A stretch of 64,000 nt of DNA from Peptoniphilus harei (GCF_900454685.1 NZ_UATM01000032.1:992001-1056000); one strand, 5' to 3'; positions 16,787 to 26,776 are shown, numbered from the stretch's first letter. The notes: a model not told the origin generated them from the sequence alone. Numbers and translations are program-made.

Positions 16787-18202
16787 TTGACTAAAAAAGT
16801 AGAAAAAACTTATGTAGAAGACATGGACCGTGGTGTCTATGATATTAAAAATAAATTTACATTTAGGTCGAAGACTGAAAAGGGACTTACAGAAGAAATT
16901 GTAAGACAAATTTCTGCTGAAAAGAATGAACCAGAATGGATGCTTGAAAGTAGATTAAAGGCCCTTAAAATCTTTAACGAAAAAGAAAATCCAAGCTGGG
17001 GGCCAGACATCTCTGAAGTAGACATGGATGAAATCACAACTTATATAAGACCTGATGCAGATATGTCTGATGACTGGATGAATGTTCCTGATGAAATTAG
17101 AGATACCTTTGACAAACTTGGAATACCTGAAGCAGAAAAAGAATCCATGCTTTCTGGAGTTGGAGCCCAATACGACTCAGAAGTTGTTTACCACTCCATC
17201 CAAAAATATCTTTCAGACCAAGGAGTAATTTATACAGACTTTGAAACAGGACTTAAAGAATATCCTGAAATCGTAAAAAAATATTTTAGCAAGTGTATTA
17301 CACCTAGCCTTCACAAGTATGCTGCTCTTCACTATGCAGTTTGGTCTGGTGGATCCTTTGTATATGTGCCAAAGGGAGTAAATGTAGATATTCCTCTACA
17401 ATCTTACTTTAGACTTAATGCTCCAGGTGCAGGACAATTTGAACACACACTTATTATCATAGAAGACGGAGCCTACTGTCACTTTATAGAAGGTTGCTCT
17501 GCTCCAAAATACAATGTTATAAACCTACACGCAGGTGCAGTTGAATTATTCGTTGGAGAAGGTGCAACTCTTAGGTATTCAACAATAGAAAACTGGTCAA
17601 GAAATATGTACAACCTTAACACTAAGAGGGCAATTGTAGAAAAAGATGGAAAGATTGAATGGGTTTCAGGATCCTTTGGTTCAAAAGTTTCCATGCTTTA
17701 CCCTGCATCAATTCTTGTGGGAGAAAATGCATCTAGTGAGTTCACTGGTATTTCCTTTGCAGGTGAAGGACAAAATCTTGACACAGGTGCCCAAGTTGTT
17801 CACGCAGCACCACACACTACTTCAACTGTAAACACAAAATCTATTTCAAAATCTGGTGGAGTGGCAATTTACAGGGGACTAGTTGAAATAAAAGAAAACG
17901 CAGTTGGTGCAAAGAACTCAACATCTTGTGAATCTTTGATGCTTGACAACAAGTCAAGGTCAGACACAATTCCTACAATAAAAATTGAAAACAATGATAT
18001 TGATATTGGACACGAAGCAAAAATTGGAAGGATTAGCGACTCAGTTATCTTCTACTTAATGTCTAGGGGTATCTCTGAACAAGAGGCCAAGGAAATGGTA
18101 GTAAGAGGTTTCGCTGAGCCAATAGCTAAGGAACTTCCTATGGAATACGCAGTTGAGATGAATAACTTAATCAATCTTGAACTTGTTGGATCAATTGGGT
18201 AG
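16787..18202 (+). CDS. sufB: Fe-S cluster assembly scaffold SufB
   Basis: The start is TTG at 16787, one base after sufC, preceded by GAGGTGA. At 471 residues it has the full SufB length, with a right-handed beta-helix core: GGSFVYVPKGV, FEHTLIIIEDGAYCHFIEGCSAP and the closing IGHEAKIGRISDSVIFYLMSRG. Conserved ENWSRNMYNLNTKR is a SufB hallmark. It takes up sulfur from SufS/SufU and, with SufC and SufD, forms clusters. Confidence 0.97.
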   Translation: MTKKVEKTYVEDMDRGVYDIKNKFTFRSKTEKGLTEEIVRQISAEKNEPEWMLESRLKALKIFNEKENPSWGPDISEVDMDEITTYIRPDADMSDDWMNVPDEIRDTFDKLGIPEAEKESMLSGVGAQYDSEVVYHSIQKYLSDQGVIYTDFETGLKEYPEIVKKYFSKCITPSLHKYAALHYAVWSGGSFVYVPKGVNVDIPLQSYFRLNAPGAGQFEHTLIIIEDGAYCHFIEGCSAPKYNVINLHAGAVELFVGEGATLRYSTIENWSRNMYNLNTKRAIVEKDGKIEWVSGSFGSKVSMLYPASILVGENASSEFTGISFAGEGQNLDTGAQVVHAAPHTTSTVNTKSISKSGGVAIYRGLVEIKENAVGAKNSTSCESLMLDNKSRSDTIPTIKIENNDIDIGHEAKIGRISDSVIFYLMSRGISEQEAKEMVVRGFAEPIAKELPMEYAVEMNNLINLELVGSIG

Positions 18203-18209
18203 GTGAAAC

Positions 18210-19259
18210 ATGAATAAAATAATTGGAAACGAAATTGCCTTTAAGACTTTTAACTTTTTAAGGGTAAATGAAACAGAAATAGAAATTCCCCAAATTCAAG
18301 GGAAGTCATATAGGGAAGTAGGAGAAGACAATCCAGGAGAAATTTCTGAATTTGAAAATATTAAGTATGGCATTTCAAATGAAGTCTTGGATCAAAATAG
18401 GAAGCATTTAAATTATTACAAGTCCTACACAAGTGAAGAGGGCAAGACAGAAGAAGATTTCAAGTTATTTGAACTTGATGATGAATATTCTGAACTTTTT
18501 GACCTCCACCACATCGTTGCAGAAAAGGACTCAAAATTAAAAGTTGTCCTTGACTACACTTCTACTGGCAAGGACGAAAAATTTAGGAACTCTGTTATTA
18601 AAGTTCTTGCAAAGGAAAATTCTGAAGTAGAAGTTTTTGTTATTGCAAGAGATGATGACAAGTCCCTAGTTCTTGAATCTATTGGAGTTTATACAGAGGC
18701 TCATGCAAAAGTTAGCGTCCACCAATATGAACTGGGAGCAGCTAGACTTTACACAAATTACAAGTGTGAACTAATTGGAGAATATTCTGAAGGTCATGTT
18801 GATTCAATTTACTTTGGTCAAAAGGACGAGTACCTAAACATGAACTACGACATGATTCACAGGGGCAAGAAGACTGAGTCAGATATCTTGGTTAACGGAG
18901 CCCTAAAGGATAAATCATCAAAGAACTTTAAGTCAAACCTTCAATTTATAGAAGGGGCTAAGGGTGCTGTTGGGTCAGAAGAAGAATACTCAATCTTACT
19001 AGATGACACAGTTCACTCAATTTCAGTTCCTCTAATGCTTGCTCATGAAGATGACGTTGTTGGTAACCACGCATCTAGTGCTGGTAAGCTTGATAATGAC
19101 CAAATCTTTTATCTAATGTCTAGGGGAATAAGTTTTGATGAAGCAGAAGCCCTAATAGTTGAGTCCAAATTCTCAGGTGCAATTGATGCCCTAGGAGATG
19201 AAAAACTAAAGGACGAAGTTTGGGAAGCAGTTAGAGAAATTATAAAGAGAGGAAATTAA
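18210..19259 (+). CDS. sufD: Fe-S cluster assembly protein SufD
   Basis: The 349-residue protein is a SufB paralog with the same closing pattern (HEDDVVGNHASSAGKLDNDQIFYLMSRGIS) and the preceding beta-helix repeats. GTAGGTGAAAC precedes the ATG, 7 bases after sufB. SufD forms the SufBC2D complex and is needed for iron entry. It abuts sufS directly. Confidence 0.95.
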   Translation: MNKIIGNEIAFKTFNFLRVNETEIEIPQIQGKSYREVGEDNPGEISEFENIKYGISNEVLDQNRKHLNYYKSYTSEEGKTEEDFKLFELDDEYSELFDLHHIVAEKDSKLKVVLDYTSTGKDEKFRNSVIKVLAKENSEVEVFVIARDDDKSLVLESIGVYTEAHAKVSVHQYELGAARLYTNYKCELIGEYSEGHVDSIYFGQKDEYLNMNYDMIHRGKKTESDILVNGALKDKSSKNFKSNLQFIEGAKGAVGSEEEYSILLDDTVHSISVPLMLAHEDDVVGNHASSAGKLDNDQIFYLMSRGISFDEAEALIVESKFSGAIDALGDEKLKDEVWEAVREIIKRGN

Positions 19260-20501
19260 ATGTTTGCTAAAAATGAAATAGAAGAAATCAGAAAAGAGTT
19301 TCCTTTTTTAAATCTAAAACCTAATGGGAAGCAAATAGTTTATTTTGATAATGGTGCAACAACACAAAAGCCAAGAGAAATTATTGACAATATAAAAAAC
19401 TTTTATGAAAGTGAAAATGGAAACCCTCACAGGGGGGCCCACTATCTTGCAATGAAGTCAACTGAAGTTTACGAAGGTGCAAGACAAAAAGTTGCAGACT
19501 TTATTGGGGCAAAAAAGGCTTCGGAAGTTGTCTTTTTAAGAAATGCAACTGAAGCCTTAAATCTTCTTGCTTATTCCTATGGACTAAACAACTTAAAGGA
19601 AGGCGACGAAATTGTAATTTCTATAATGGAGCACCATTCAAACCTTGTTCCATGGCAAGAAGTTTGCAAGAAAACTGGAGCAAAGCTAAAGTTTTTATAT
19701 GTAGACGATGATATGCAAATTCCTTTTTCTGAAATCGAAGAAAAAGTTACTAAGAATACAAAAATTATTTCCATCACAGGAGCATCTAACGTTGTTGGAA
19801 CAAATCCTAACATAGAAAAAATTGTTAAGTATGCTAGAGAAAATTCAGATGCAAAAATAATTCTTGATGGAGCACAATTAGTTCCCCACAGGAAGGTCAA
19901 TGTAAGTGAACTTGACGTTGACTTCATGGCTTTTTCTGGTCATAAGATGTATTCGGCACTAGGTATTGGTGTACTTTATGGAAAGGAAGAACTTCTAAAC
20001 AAGATGGATATCTTCCTATCAGGTGGCGACATGATTGAATATGTCTATGAAGACCACACAACTTTTCTAGATGCACCACAAAGGTTTGAAGCAGGAACTG
20101 CCAACGTTGAAGGAGCAGTAAACCTAGCAGCAGCCATTGACTTTATAAACAAATATGGCATGGAAAAAATCGATGAATATGAAAGATATTTAACTGACTA
20201 CTGTTACGACAAGCTTAAAAATTTAGACTATCTTGAAGTTTATACAACTAGTGACAATAACAGGGCACCAGTAATTTCTTTCAACTTTAAAGAAGCCCAT
20301 CCTCACGATGTTGCATCAATACTTGACACTTATGGAATTGCCATAAGATCAGGCCACCACTGTGCTCAACCTCTTCACAGGTACTTGGGTTCAAACTTCT
20401 CATGCAGGGCAAGTTTTGCAATCTATAACACAGTGGAAGAAATTGATTATTTCGTAGAACATCTTGAAGATGTAAGGAGGATTTTAGGAATTGAATCTTG
20501 A
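19260..20501 (+). CDS. sufS: Cysteine desulfurase SufS
   Basis: The 413-residue PLP enzyme has the group II features: SGHKMYSALGIGVLYG with the PLP-binding lysine, an SIMEHHSNLVPW element, and the active-site cysteine in SGHHCAQPLHRYLG. It moves sulfur from cysteine to SufU. The ATG at 19260 follows the sufD stop without a gap, with AGAGAGGAAATTAA as ribosome site. Confidence 0.97.
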   Translation: MFAKNEIEEIRKEFPFLNLKPNGKQIVYFDNGATTQKPREIIDNIKNFYESENGNPHRGAHYLAMKSTEVYEGARQKVADFIGAKKASEVVFLRNATEALNLLAYSYGLNNLKEGDEIVISIMEHHSNLVPWQEVCKKTGAKLKFLYVDDDMQIPFSEIEEKVTKNTKIISITGASNVVGTNPNIEKIVKYARENSDAKIILDGAQLVPHRKVNVSELDVDFMAFSGHKMYSALGIGVLYGKEELLNKMDIFLSGGDMIEYVYEDHTTFLDAPQRFEAGTANVEGAVNLAAAIDFINKYGMEKIDEYERYLTDYCYDKLKNLDYLEVYTTSDNNRAPVISFNFKEAHPHDVASILDTYGIAIRSGHHCAQPLHRYLGSNFSCRASFAIYNTVEEIDYFVEHLEDVRRILGIES

Positions 20502-20946
20502 TAATATTTACACAGAACTAATCTTGGAACACTCTAGGAACAAACACAACAGAAGAGAACTAGAAGACTACACAAAAAAAGAACTTGGTCACAATCCAAG
20601 CTGTGGAGATGAAATAACTCTTGAAGTAAAAATCCAAGATGACACTATAGAGGATATATCCTACACAGGTCACGGATGTGCCATTTCTCAAGCTTCAACA
20701 TCAATTATGTGCGACAATGTCAAGGGCATAAAAGTTGAAGAAGCTATTGAAAGGGCAGACAAGTTTATAGGAATGGTTAAGGGAGAGATTGACGACCCAG
20801 ATAAGTTGGAAGATCTTGACGATGCCATTGCTTTTGAATCCATTTCAACTTTACCTGCAAGGGTAAAGTGTGCAGTTCTTTCTTGGTACACTCTAAAGAA
20901 TATGTTAGAAAATAATGAAGATAAGGGATCCTTTAATCTATCATAA
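20491..20946 (+). CDS. sufU: Sulfur transfer protein SufU
   Basis: The start is TTG at 20491, overlapping sufS by 11 bases; AAGGAGG lies 10 bases upstream. The 151-residue protein has NPSCGDEI, GHGCAISQASTSIM and ARVKCAVLSW, which supply the three cysteines and the aspartate that bind zinc in SufU. It accepts sulfur from SufS and passes it to SufB. Confidence 0.95.
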   Translation: MNLDNIYTELILEHSRNKHNRRELEDYTKKELGHNPSCGDEITLEVKIQDDTIEDISYTGHGCAISQASTSIMCDNVKGIKVEEAIERADKFIGMVKGEIDDPDKLEDLDDAIAFESISTLPARVKCAVLSWYTLKNMLENNEDKGSFNLS

Positions 20947-20957
20947 GAGGTGATTAG

Positions 20958-21353
20958 ATGAAATTATCTACAAAGGGTCGTTACGGCCTAATGGCTATGT
21001 ACAACTTAAAAGAAAATATGGGCAAGGGCCCTATAGCCTTAAAGGATATTGCGAGAGATGAAAATCTTTCAGAATCCTATTTGGAACAACTCTTTACCCT
21101 TCTTAGGAGGGCTGACCTAGTTAAATCAATTAGGGGTGCAGGTGGCGGTTACGTCCTTGCAAGAGATCCAAAAAATATAGCGATTGGAGAAATAATAAAT
21201 GCCCTTGAAGGTGACCTTTCACTTTCTTGTTGTGATCTTGGTAAAAAGTCTGACTGCAACAAGCAAGAGGAATGTGCCACAAGGGACATCTTATCCAAGC
21301 TTCAAGGTCAAATTGAAGGTGTCATGGAATCCATGACTCTAGCAGACATGTGA
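20958..21353 (+). CDS. Rrf2 family regulator, IscR-like
   Basis: The 131-residue protein starts with MKLSTKGRYGLMAMYNL and has the Rrf2 winged helix, including LSESYLEQLFTLLRRADLV and RGAGGGY. Cysteines at 91, 92, 100 and 106 occupy the loop that binds [2Fe-2S] in IscR (C92, C98 and C104 in E. coli), so it probably senses Fe-S status. It lies 11 bases after sufU and 7 before a second cysteine desulfurase, so it may control both parts. Confidence 0.92.
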   Translation: MKLSTKGRYGLMAMYNLKENMGKGPIALKDIARDENLSESYLEQLFTLLRRADLVKSIRGAGGGYVLARDPKNIAIGEIINALEGDLSLSCCDLGKKSDCNKQEECATRDILSKLQGQIEGVMESMTLADM

Positions 21354-21360
21354 GGTCACT

Positions 21361-22488
21361 ATGATTTACATGGATAATGCTGCCACTACTAGGATCACAG
21401 ATAGTGTATTTCAAGCTATGCTTCCTTATTTGAAAAAAAATTACGGGAATCCATCGGCAATATACTCTCTTGGTCAAAGATCTAGGGCAGCCATAGAAAA
21501 TTCAAGAATAAAAATTGCAGAGATCCTGGGAGTAAAGGCAAGTGAAATTTACTTTACTTCCTCTGGATCTGAATCAGATAACTGGGCCTTAAAGGGCTCA
21601 CTTTTACCTAATCAAGAGAACCATATTATCTCATCAAAGATTGAGCACCCAGCTATTTTAAATTCTTTAAAGAAAATAGAAAAGTGGGGAGGAGAAACTA
21701 GCCTCATTTCAGTTGACAATGAAGGTTTTGTGGACTTAGATGAAATTGAAAGCTCTATCAAGGACTCCACAAGACTTATTTCAATTATGTTTGCCAACAA
21801 TGAAATAGGAACTATTGAGCCTCTTGCTGAAATTGCAAAAATAGCTAAGGCAAAAAATATTTTATTTCACACAGACGCAGTTCAAGCTATGGGAAATATT
21901 AAATTTAAGATAGAAGACATAGGAGTGGACATGCTCTCCCTTTCAGGTCACAAGCTTGGAGCTCCAAAGGGAGTTGGTCTTCTTTATGTCAAAGAGGGAA
22001 TTGAACTTGATAGCTTTTTAGATGGTGGTGAACAGGAAAGAGGACAAAGGGCCTCAACAGAAAATCTTGCATCAATAGTCGGACTTGCAAGAGCCTTAGA
22101 AGATGCTTACAATAATATTGAAGAGAGGACATCTATTACAAGAGAACTAAGAGATTACACAATAGAAAAACTCTTGAATATAGATGGAGTAATCTTAAAT
22201 GGTCCCAAAGAAAAAAGACTTCCTGGAAATATAAATATCACTTTAAAAAATACTAAACCACAAACCATGGTTCAGTATCTTGACATGTTTGATATATGTG
22301 TTTCTTCTGGATCAGCATGTGCAGCAGGAAGCATTAACCCATCCCATGTTTTAAGGGCAATAGGTAGGAGTGAAGAAGACTCACTTTCTATGCTAAGGCT
22401 CTCACTTAATCACGAAAACACAAAAGAAGAGTGTGATTATGTAGTGGAAAAAATAAACCAGGGGATGAAAAAGTTCAAGAACAGGTGA
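21361..22488 (+). CDS. Cysteine desulfurase, NifS/IscS type
   Basis: The 375-residue group I desulfurase has MIYMDNAATTRI at the N-terminus, HTDAVQAMG, the PLP lysine in SLSGHKLGAPKGVG and the catalytic cysteine on the flexible loop SSGSACAAGS. No IscU or MnmA gene follows, so its sulfur acceptor is not shown here; tRNA thiolation or a second Fe-S route is possible. It lies 7 bases after the Rrf2 gene. Confidence 0.95.
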   Translation: MIYMDNAATTRITDSVFQAMLPYLKKNYGNPSAIYSLGQRSRAAIENSRIKIAEILGVKASEIYFTSSGSESDNWALKGSLLPNQENHIISSKIEHPAILNSLKKIEKWGGETSLISVDNEGFVDLDEIESSIKDSTRLISIMFANNEIGTIEPLAEIAKIAKAKNILFHTDAVQAMGNIKFKIEDIGVDMLSLSGHKLGAPKGVGLLYVKEGIELDSFLDGGEQERGQRASTENLASIVGLARALEDAYNNIEERTSITRELRDYTIEKLLNIDGVILNGPKEKRLPGNINITLKNTKPQTMVQYLDMFDICVSSGSACAAGSINPSHVLRAIGRSEEDSLSMLRLSLNHENTKEECDYVVEKINQGMKKFKNR

Positions 22489-22492
22489 TATT

Positions 22493-23776
22493 ATGTTAGA
22501 GCAAATATCTGGTAATGCTGCTAGATTTATGATTTATGCCCTTGCCATTCTTTCTATTCTCTTAATATTTTTAGCAATTTACTATCTAATAAATATTGGG
22601 AACAGATACATTGATGGCAAGAAGAGGATAAATATAGACCTAAGGCTTATCACAAAAATATTTTTGGGGATACTTATTTTTTACTTAATAAATATAATCT
22701 TTAATAAGTTCCCAATCCTTGGCTACACACTTTCATCGGTAATAATAGCAATAATATTTGCCTATATTATCGACCCAATAGTTAACTACTTGGAGAGGAA
22801 GGGAGTCAAGAGACAGTTTGGTGTAATAATAGTTTACATCTCAGCTATACTTATTTTTGGAATCTTAATAGTTTCAGTAATACCAAAAACTATTAATGAA
22901 ATTTCCAACTTGCTTACAAGTCTGCCTGCCATGGTGGATACCCTAATAAGAGAAGTTAATAATTTCGCGTCAAATGTATTTGCCAAGTTTAATATTGAGC
23001 TTCCAGAAAACTTTATAAATGTCTACAAGGAGACAAATCCAAAGGTAAATGGGGATGTTGAGACACCACAAATAGTTTCTGATATTTTAAATTCTATTAA
23101 GGCGACTATTAACGACCTAATAGTCAAGGCCCAAGGATCACTAATGGGATCTCTTTCCAATGTACTTTCTAAACTTTATGGATTTTTAACTTCGGCCTTT
23201 AGACTTGTCTTAATTATAATCTTTTCCTTCTACTTTTCAGTGGACAAGGATAGATTTATGCATAGAGTGAAAAAGGCCATACCAAATAAATACAGAGACG
23301 ACATCTCATATCTCACAAGCAATATTGACACAGCCCTCCAACAATTCATTAGGGGAAGGATGCTAATGGCAATCTTCGTAGGATTAATAACTATGGCCTA
23401 CCTCTTAGTCTTAAGAGTAGACTTTGCCATTATCATTGGTCTTATAACTTGTGTGGCAGATATAATCCCTTATATTGGTCCTTTCCTTGGTTGTGCGCCG
23501 GCAGTTTTATTTGCCTTTATGGACTCGCCTATGAAGGCCCTATGGGTTTTGATTTTATTCGTAATAGTTCAATGGGTAGAGAACAATATTCTCGCACCAA
23601 AACTCATTGGAGATTCAACTGGACTAAACCCACTTGTAATTTTAATTTCAATAATTATTGGTGGTGGAATCTTTGGTGTATGGGGAATGGTAATTTCTGT
23701 TCCATTGATGTCAATTATCTTTATACTTGTTGATTTTATCAAAATAAAATACAACGACAGATACAGCTCTAATTGA
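22493..23776 (+). CDS. AI-2E family transporter
   Basis: The 427-residue membrane protein has the PF01594 layout: paired N-terminal helices, an amphipathic middle region (~130-230) and four or more C-terminal helices, including ADIIPYIGPFLGCAPAVL and the late WVENNILAPKLIG. Members export AI-2, act as Na+/H+ antiporters or move other small molecules; the substrate here is unknown. It begins 4 bases after the desulfurase stop, and its stop codon is inside the -35 box of the alaS promoter. Confidence 0.92.
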   Translation: MLEQISGNAARFMIYALAILSILLIFLAIYYLINIGNRYIDGKKRINIDLRLITKIFLGILIFYLINIIFNKFPILGYTLSSVIIAIIFAYIIDPIVNYLERKGVKRQFGVIIVYISAILIFGILIVSVIPKTINEISNLLTSLPAMVDTLIREVNNFASNVFAKFNIELPENFINVYKETNPKVNGDVETPQIVSDILNSIKATINDLIVKAQGSLMGSLSNVLSKLYGFLTSAFRLVLIIIFSFYFSVDKDRFMHRVKKAIPNKYRDDISYLTSNIDTALQQFIRGRMLMAIFVGLITMAYLLVLRVDFAIIIGLITCVADIIPYIGPFLGCAPAVLFAFMDSPMKALWVLILFVIVQWVENNILAPKLIGDSTGLNPLVILISIIIGGGIFGVWGMVISVPLMSIIFILVDFIKIKYNDRYSSN

Positions 23777-23801
23777 CATTCATATTCTTTATAATTATAA
23801 T
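23773..23801 (+). promoter_or_regulatory. Consensus alaS promoter
   Basis: TTGACA (23773-23778), 17-base spacer, TATAAT (23796-23801): full consensus. The -35 box contains the stop of the upstream gene. Confidence 0.9.
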
Positions 23802-23812
23802 ATTTATAGCAC

Positions 23813-23839
23813 ATCCTCCCAGGGTATGGGAGGATTTTT
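23813..23839 (+). terminator. Terminator-like hairpin in the alaS leader
   Basis: ATCCTCCC (23813-23820), 7-base loop, GGGAGGAT (23828-23835), then T run. It lies downstream of the alaS -10 box, so it would also act on alaS transcripts. Confidence 0.75.
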
Positions 23840-23854
23840 AATAGGAGTTGTAAT

Positions 23855-26467
23855 ATGAAACATTTAGGTTTACACGATATAAGAACTGAATTTTTAAAAT
23901 TTTTTGAATCAAAGGGACACTTTGTACTACCAAGTTTTTCACTAATTCCAAAGAATGATAAATCACTTCTCTTAATTGGAGCTGGAATGGCACCAATGAA
24001 GAAATTTTTCACTGGCGAAGAAGTTCCACCTGCAAAGAGAGTTACTACTTGCCAAAAATGTATTAGGACTGGCGACATAGATAACGTAGGTTTAACTGAT
24101 AGACACGCAACATTTTTTGAAATGTTAGGTAACTTTTCCTTTGGAGACTACTTTAAGCACGAAGTAATTCCATGGGCTTGGGAATTTTTGACAGTTAATC
24201 TCGAAATTCCAAAAGAAGATTTATGGGTTACAGTTTATTATGAAGACGATGAAGCCTACAACATTTGGAAGGATGTAGTGGGAATTGATGAAGAAAAAAT
24301 CATAAGACTAGGTAAAGAAGATAACTTCTGGGAGCTAGAAGTTGGTCCATCAGGTCCATGTTCAGAAATTTACGTTGACAGAGGACTAGAACACGGATCA
24401 GAAGAAGAAAGACCTGGTGGAGAAGGAGACAGATTTATTGAAATTTGGAACCTTGTATTCACACAATTCGACAAGGACGAAGAAGGAAACTACAATCCTC
24501 TAGCTCATCCAAACATTGATACAGGTATGGGACTTGAAAGGATTGCTACAGTCCTACAAGAAACTGACAATATATTTGAAATTGATGCCATAAAAGATAT
24601 AATCCAAGAAATTGCAAAAGTTTCTGGGGAAGAATATGGCAAGGATAAAAACTTAGATATTTCCTTTAGGGTTATAACAGACCACATTAGGGCGATGACT
24701 TTCATGATTTCTGATACAATTGTCCCTTCAAATGAGGGAAGAGGCTATGTACTTAGAAGACTTATAAGAAGAGCTGCAAGACATGGAAGAAAGCTAGGCA
24801 TTAAAAGAGCCTTTCTATATGAAATTGCTGACATGGTAATTGACTCTTGGGGCGAACAATATGAAGAACTCAAGGAAAACAGAGAATCCATCAAGGAAAT
24901 TATTAGAAGAGAAGAAGAAAAATTCTTAGAAACAATTGATGGTGGACTTGTTAGACTAAGGGCCCACATGGATGAAATGAAGGAAAATAAGGAAAGACTC
25001 CTAGATGGAGAAAAAGCCTTTAAACTATATGACACTTATGGTTTCCCGATTGACTTAACAGAAGAAATCCTAAGAGAAGACGGCTATGACGTTGATATGG
25101 ATGGCTTTAAGAAGGAAATGGATGACCAAAAGAGAAGGGCTAGAGAAGCTAGAAACGACTCCAACATTGGTTGGGCCAACCAAGACAACAAGCATCTATT
25201 TGAAGGACTTAGTGATGAATTCCTAGGTTATGAAGAAGATGAATGCCAGGCAAATATTGTTAGAATAATTGCCAATGATGAAATAGTTGACTCTCTTAAT
25301 GAAGGAGAAGAAGGCCTTGTAGTCCTTGACAAGACAACTTTCTACGGAGAAAGTGGTGGTCAAGTTGGAGACACTGGCCAAATTATTTCTGACAACTTTA
25401 AGCTAAAAGTTACTGACACAAAGAAAACTAAGGATGGACTTCACCTTCACCTTGTAAAGATTGAAGAAGGTAGACTGGAAAAAGCTCCAGTTAAGGCTAT
25501 TATAGATTCTAAGAGAAGAAATAACATTAGGAGAAACCACTCTGTAACTCACTTACTTCACAGGGCCCTTAAAGACGTTTTAGGAAGCCATGTAAACCAA
25601 GCAGGATCCCTAGTTATGCCTGATAGGATGAGATTTGACTTTTCCCACTTTGATGCAATGACAAAAGAAGAAATTGCTGAAGTTGAAAGAAAAGTAAATG
25701 AAAAAATCTTTGAAGGACTTCCAGTTGAAACAAAGGTAACAGGTCTTGAAGAAGCTAAGGAAATGGGTGCAATTGGTTTATTCGAAGGCAAATACCAAGA
25801 CCAAGTAAGAGTCCTATCCATGGGAGATTATTCTCGTGAACTTTGTGGAGGTACTCACGTATCCAACACTTCTGAGATTTCAATGTTTAAGATCCTATCA
25901 GAAAGTGGTATAAGTAATGGAGTTAGGAGAATTGAATCTATTACAGGACCAGCTGTTTATGAATACCTAAACAACTTAAGTGAAAAAGAAGAAAAAATAG
26001 CTAGTGAATTAAAATCCAACAAGGATGAAATTATTCAAAAGATAAAATTAAATATTAAAAACCTAAAAGAAGCAAATAAATCTATTGAAAAGCTAGAACA
26101 TGACCTTGCTAAGGATCAAATTTCTGACTTAATAGAGGATGTTAGAGAAAAAAATGGAATCAAGTATGTCATTAAAAAGTTCGATGGAGTAGATGTAAAT
26201 ACTCTTCGTGACCTAGCTGATGAGGTTAGGAGCAAGCTTGGTTCAGTTGTAGTTCTATTTGCAACTGTAAATGATGATAAATTAAACTTTGTATGTGCAG
26301 TTTCAAAGGATCTTGTAGAAAAGAAAATTGCTGCAGGCAAACTAATCAAAGAGATCGCCAAAGTAGCTGGCGGTGGCGGCGGTGGTAGACCTGATATGGC
26401 AACTGCTGGTGCAAAGGACTTAGATAAGGTTGAAGAAGCTCTAAACAAGCTTGATGAGCTCTTATAA
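23855..26467 (+). CDS. alaS: Alanyl-tRNA synthetase
   Basis: The 870-residue class II synthetase begins with the AlaRS catalytic core (FFESKGHFVLPSFSL, RVTTCQKCIRTGDIDNVG, RHATFFEMLGNFSFGDYFK). The editing domain carries the zinc set HSVTHLLH and CGGTH, and the C-Ala domain ends in GGGGGGRPDMATAGAKD. No T-box precedes it, unlike thrS in this window; control, if any, may be by the leader hairpin at 23813. Confidence 0.98.
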   Translation: MKHLGLHDIRTEFLKFFESKGHFVLPSFSLIPKNDKSLLLIGAGMAPMKKFFTGEEVPPAKRVTTCQKCIRTGDIDNVGLTDRHATFFEMLGNFSFGDYFKHEVIPWAWEFLTVNLEIPKEDLWVTVYYEDDEAYNIWKDVVGIDEEKIIRLGKEDNFWELEVGPSGPCSEIYVDRGLEHGSEEERPGGEGDRFIEIWNLVFTQFDKDEEGNYNPLAHPNIDTGMGLERIATVLQETDNIFEIDAIKDIIQEIAKVSGEEYGKDKNLDISFRVITDHIRAMTFMISDTIVPSNEGRGYVLRRLIRRAARHGRKLGIKRAFLYEIADMVIDSWGEQYEELKENRESIKEIIRREEEKFLETIDGGLVRLRAHMDEMKENKERLLDGEKAFKLYDTYGFPIDLTEEILREDGYDVDMDGFKKEMDDQKRRAREARNDSNIGWANQDNKHLFEGLSDEFLGYEEDECQANIVRIIANDEIVDSLNEGEEGLVVLDKTTFYGESGGQVGDTGQIISDNFKLKVTDTKKTKDGLHLHLVKIEEGRLEKAPVKAIIDSKRRNNIRRNHSVTHLLHRALKDVLGSHVNQAGSLVMPDRMRFDFSHFDAMTKEEIAEVERKVNEKIFEGLPVETKVTGLEEAKEMGAIGLFEGKYQDQVRVLSMGDYSRELCGGTHVSNTSEISMFKILSESGISNGVRRIESITGPAVYEYLNNLSEKEEKIASELKSNKDEIIQKIKLNIKNLKEANKSIEKLEHDLAKDQISDLIEDVREKNGIKYVIKKFDGVDVNTLRDLADEVRSKLGSVVVLFATVNDDKLNFVCAVSKDLVEKKIAAGKLIKEIAKVAGGGGGGRPDMATAGAKDLDKVEEALNKLDELL

Positions 26468-26490
26468 AAATATCAAAATAGATACTTTTA

Positions 26491-26499
26491 TGGTATAAT
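26491..26499 (+). promoter_or_regulatory. Extended -10 promoter for ireB
   Basis: TGGTATAAT (26491-26499), 17 bases before the ireB ATG; no good -35. Confidence 0.55.
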
Positions 26500-26515
26500 C
26501 TATTTGGAGGTAATT

Positions 26516-26770
26516 ATGGGTCAAAATAATAATACACAAATTTTTGAAAAAAGTAGTTTGGAACAAGAGAGAATAAAAAGCATTTTAAAAACAGTATATA
26601 ATGCTCTAGAAGAAAAGGGATACAACCCAAGTGACCAAATTATAGGATATATATTATCAGGTGATCCAACATATATCACAAGCCATGATAATGCAAGATC
26701 CATGATACAAGAAGTAGAGCGTGACGAGCTTTTACAAGAAATGTTAAAAGTTTATTTAGAAAAGATTTAA
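26516..26770 (+). CDS. ireB: IreB family regulatory phosphoprotein
   Basis: The start at 26516 follows TTGGAGGTAATT. The 84-residue protein matches UPF0297/Ire[39 protein letters not shown]. In Enterococcus, IreB is phosphorylated by the Ser/Thr kinase IreK and affects cephalosporin resistance. The order alaS-ireB-ruvX-DUF1292 is conserved in Firmicutes. Confidence 0.93.
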   Translation: MGQNNNTQIFEKSSLEQERIKSILKTVYNALEEKGYNPSDQIIGYILSGDPTYITSHDNARSMIQEVERDELLQEMLKVYLEKI

Positions 26771-26776
26771 AAGATT

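Noticed and set aside
23569..24078. Minus-strand frame of 169 residues across the AI-2E/alaS junction
   Set aside because: Covers a consensus promoter, a hairpin and two real genes; no matching family.
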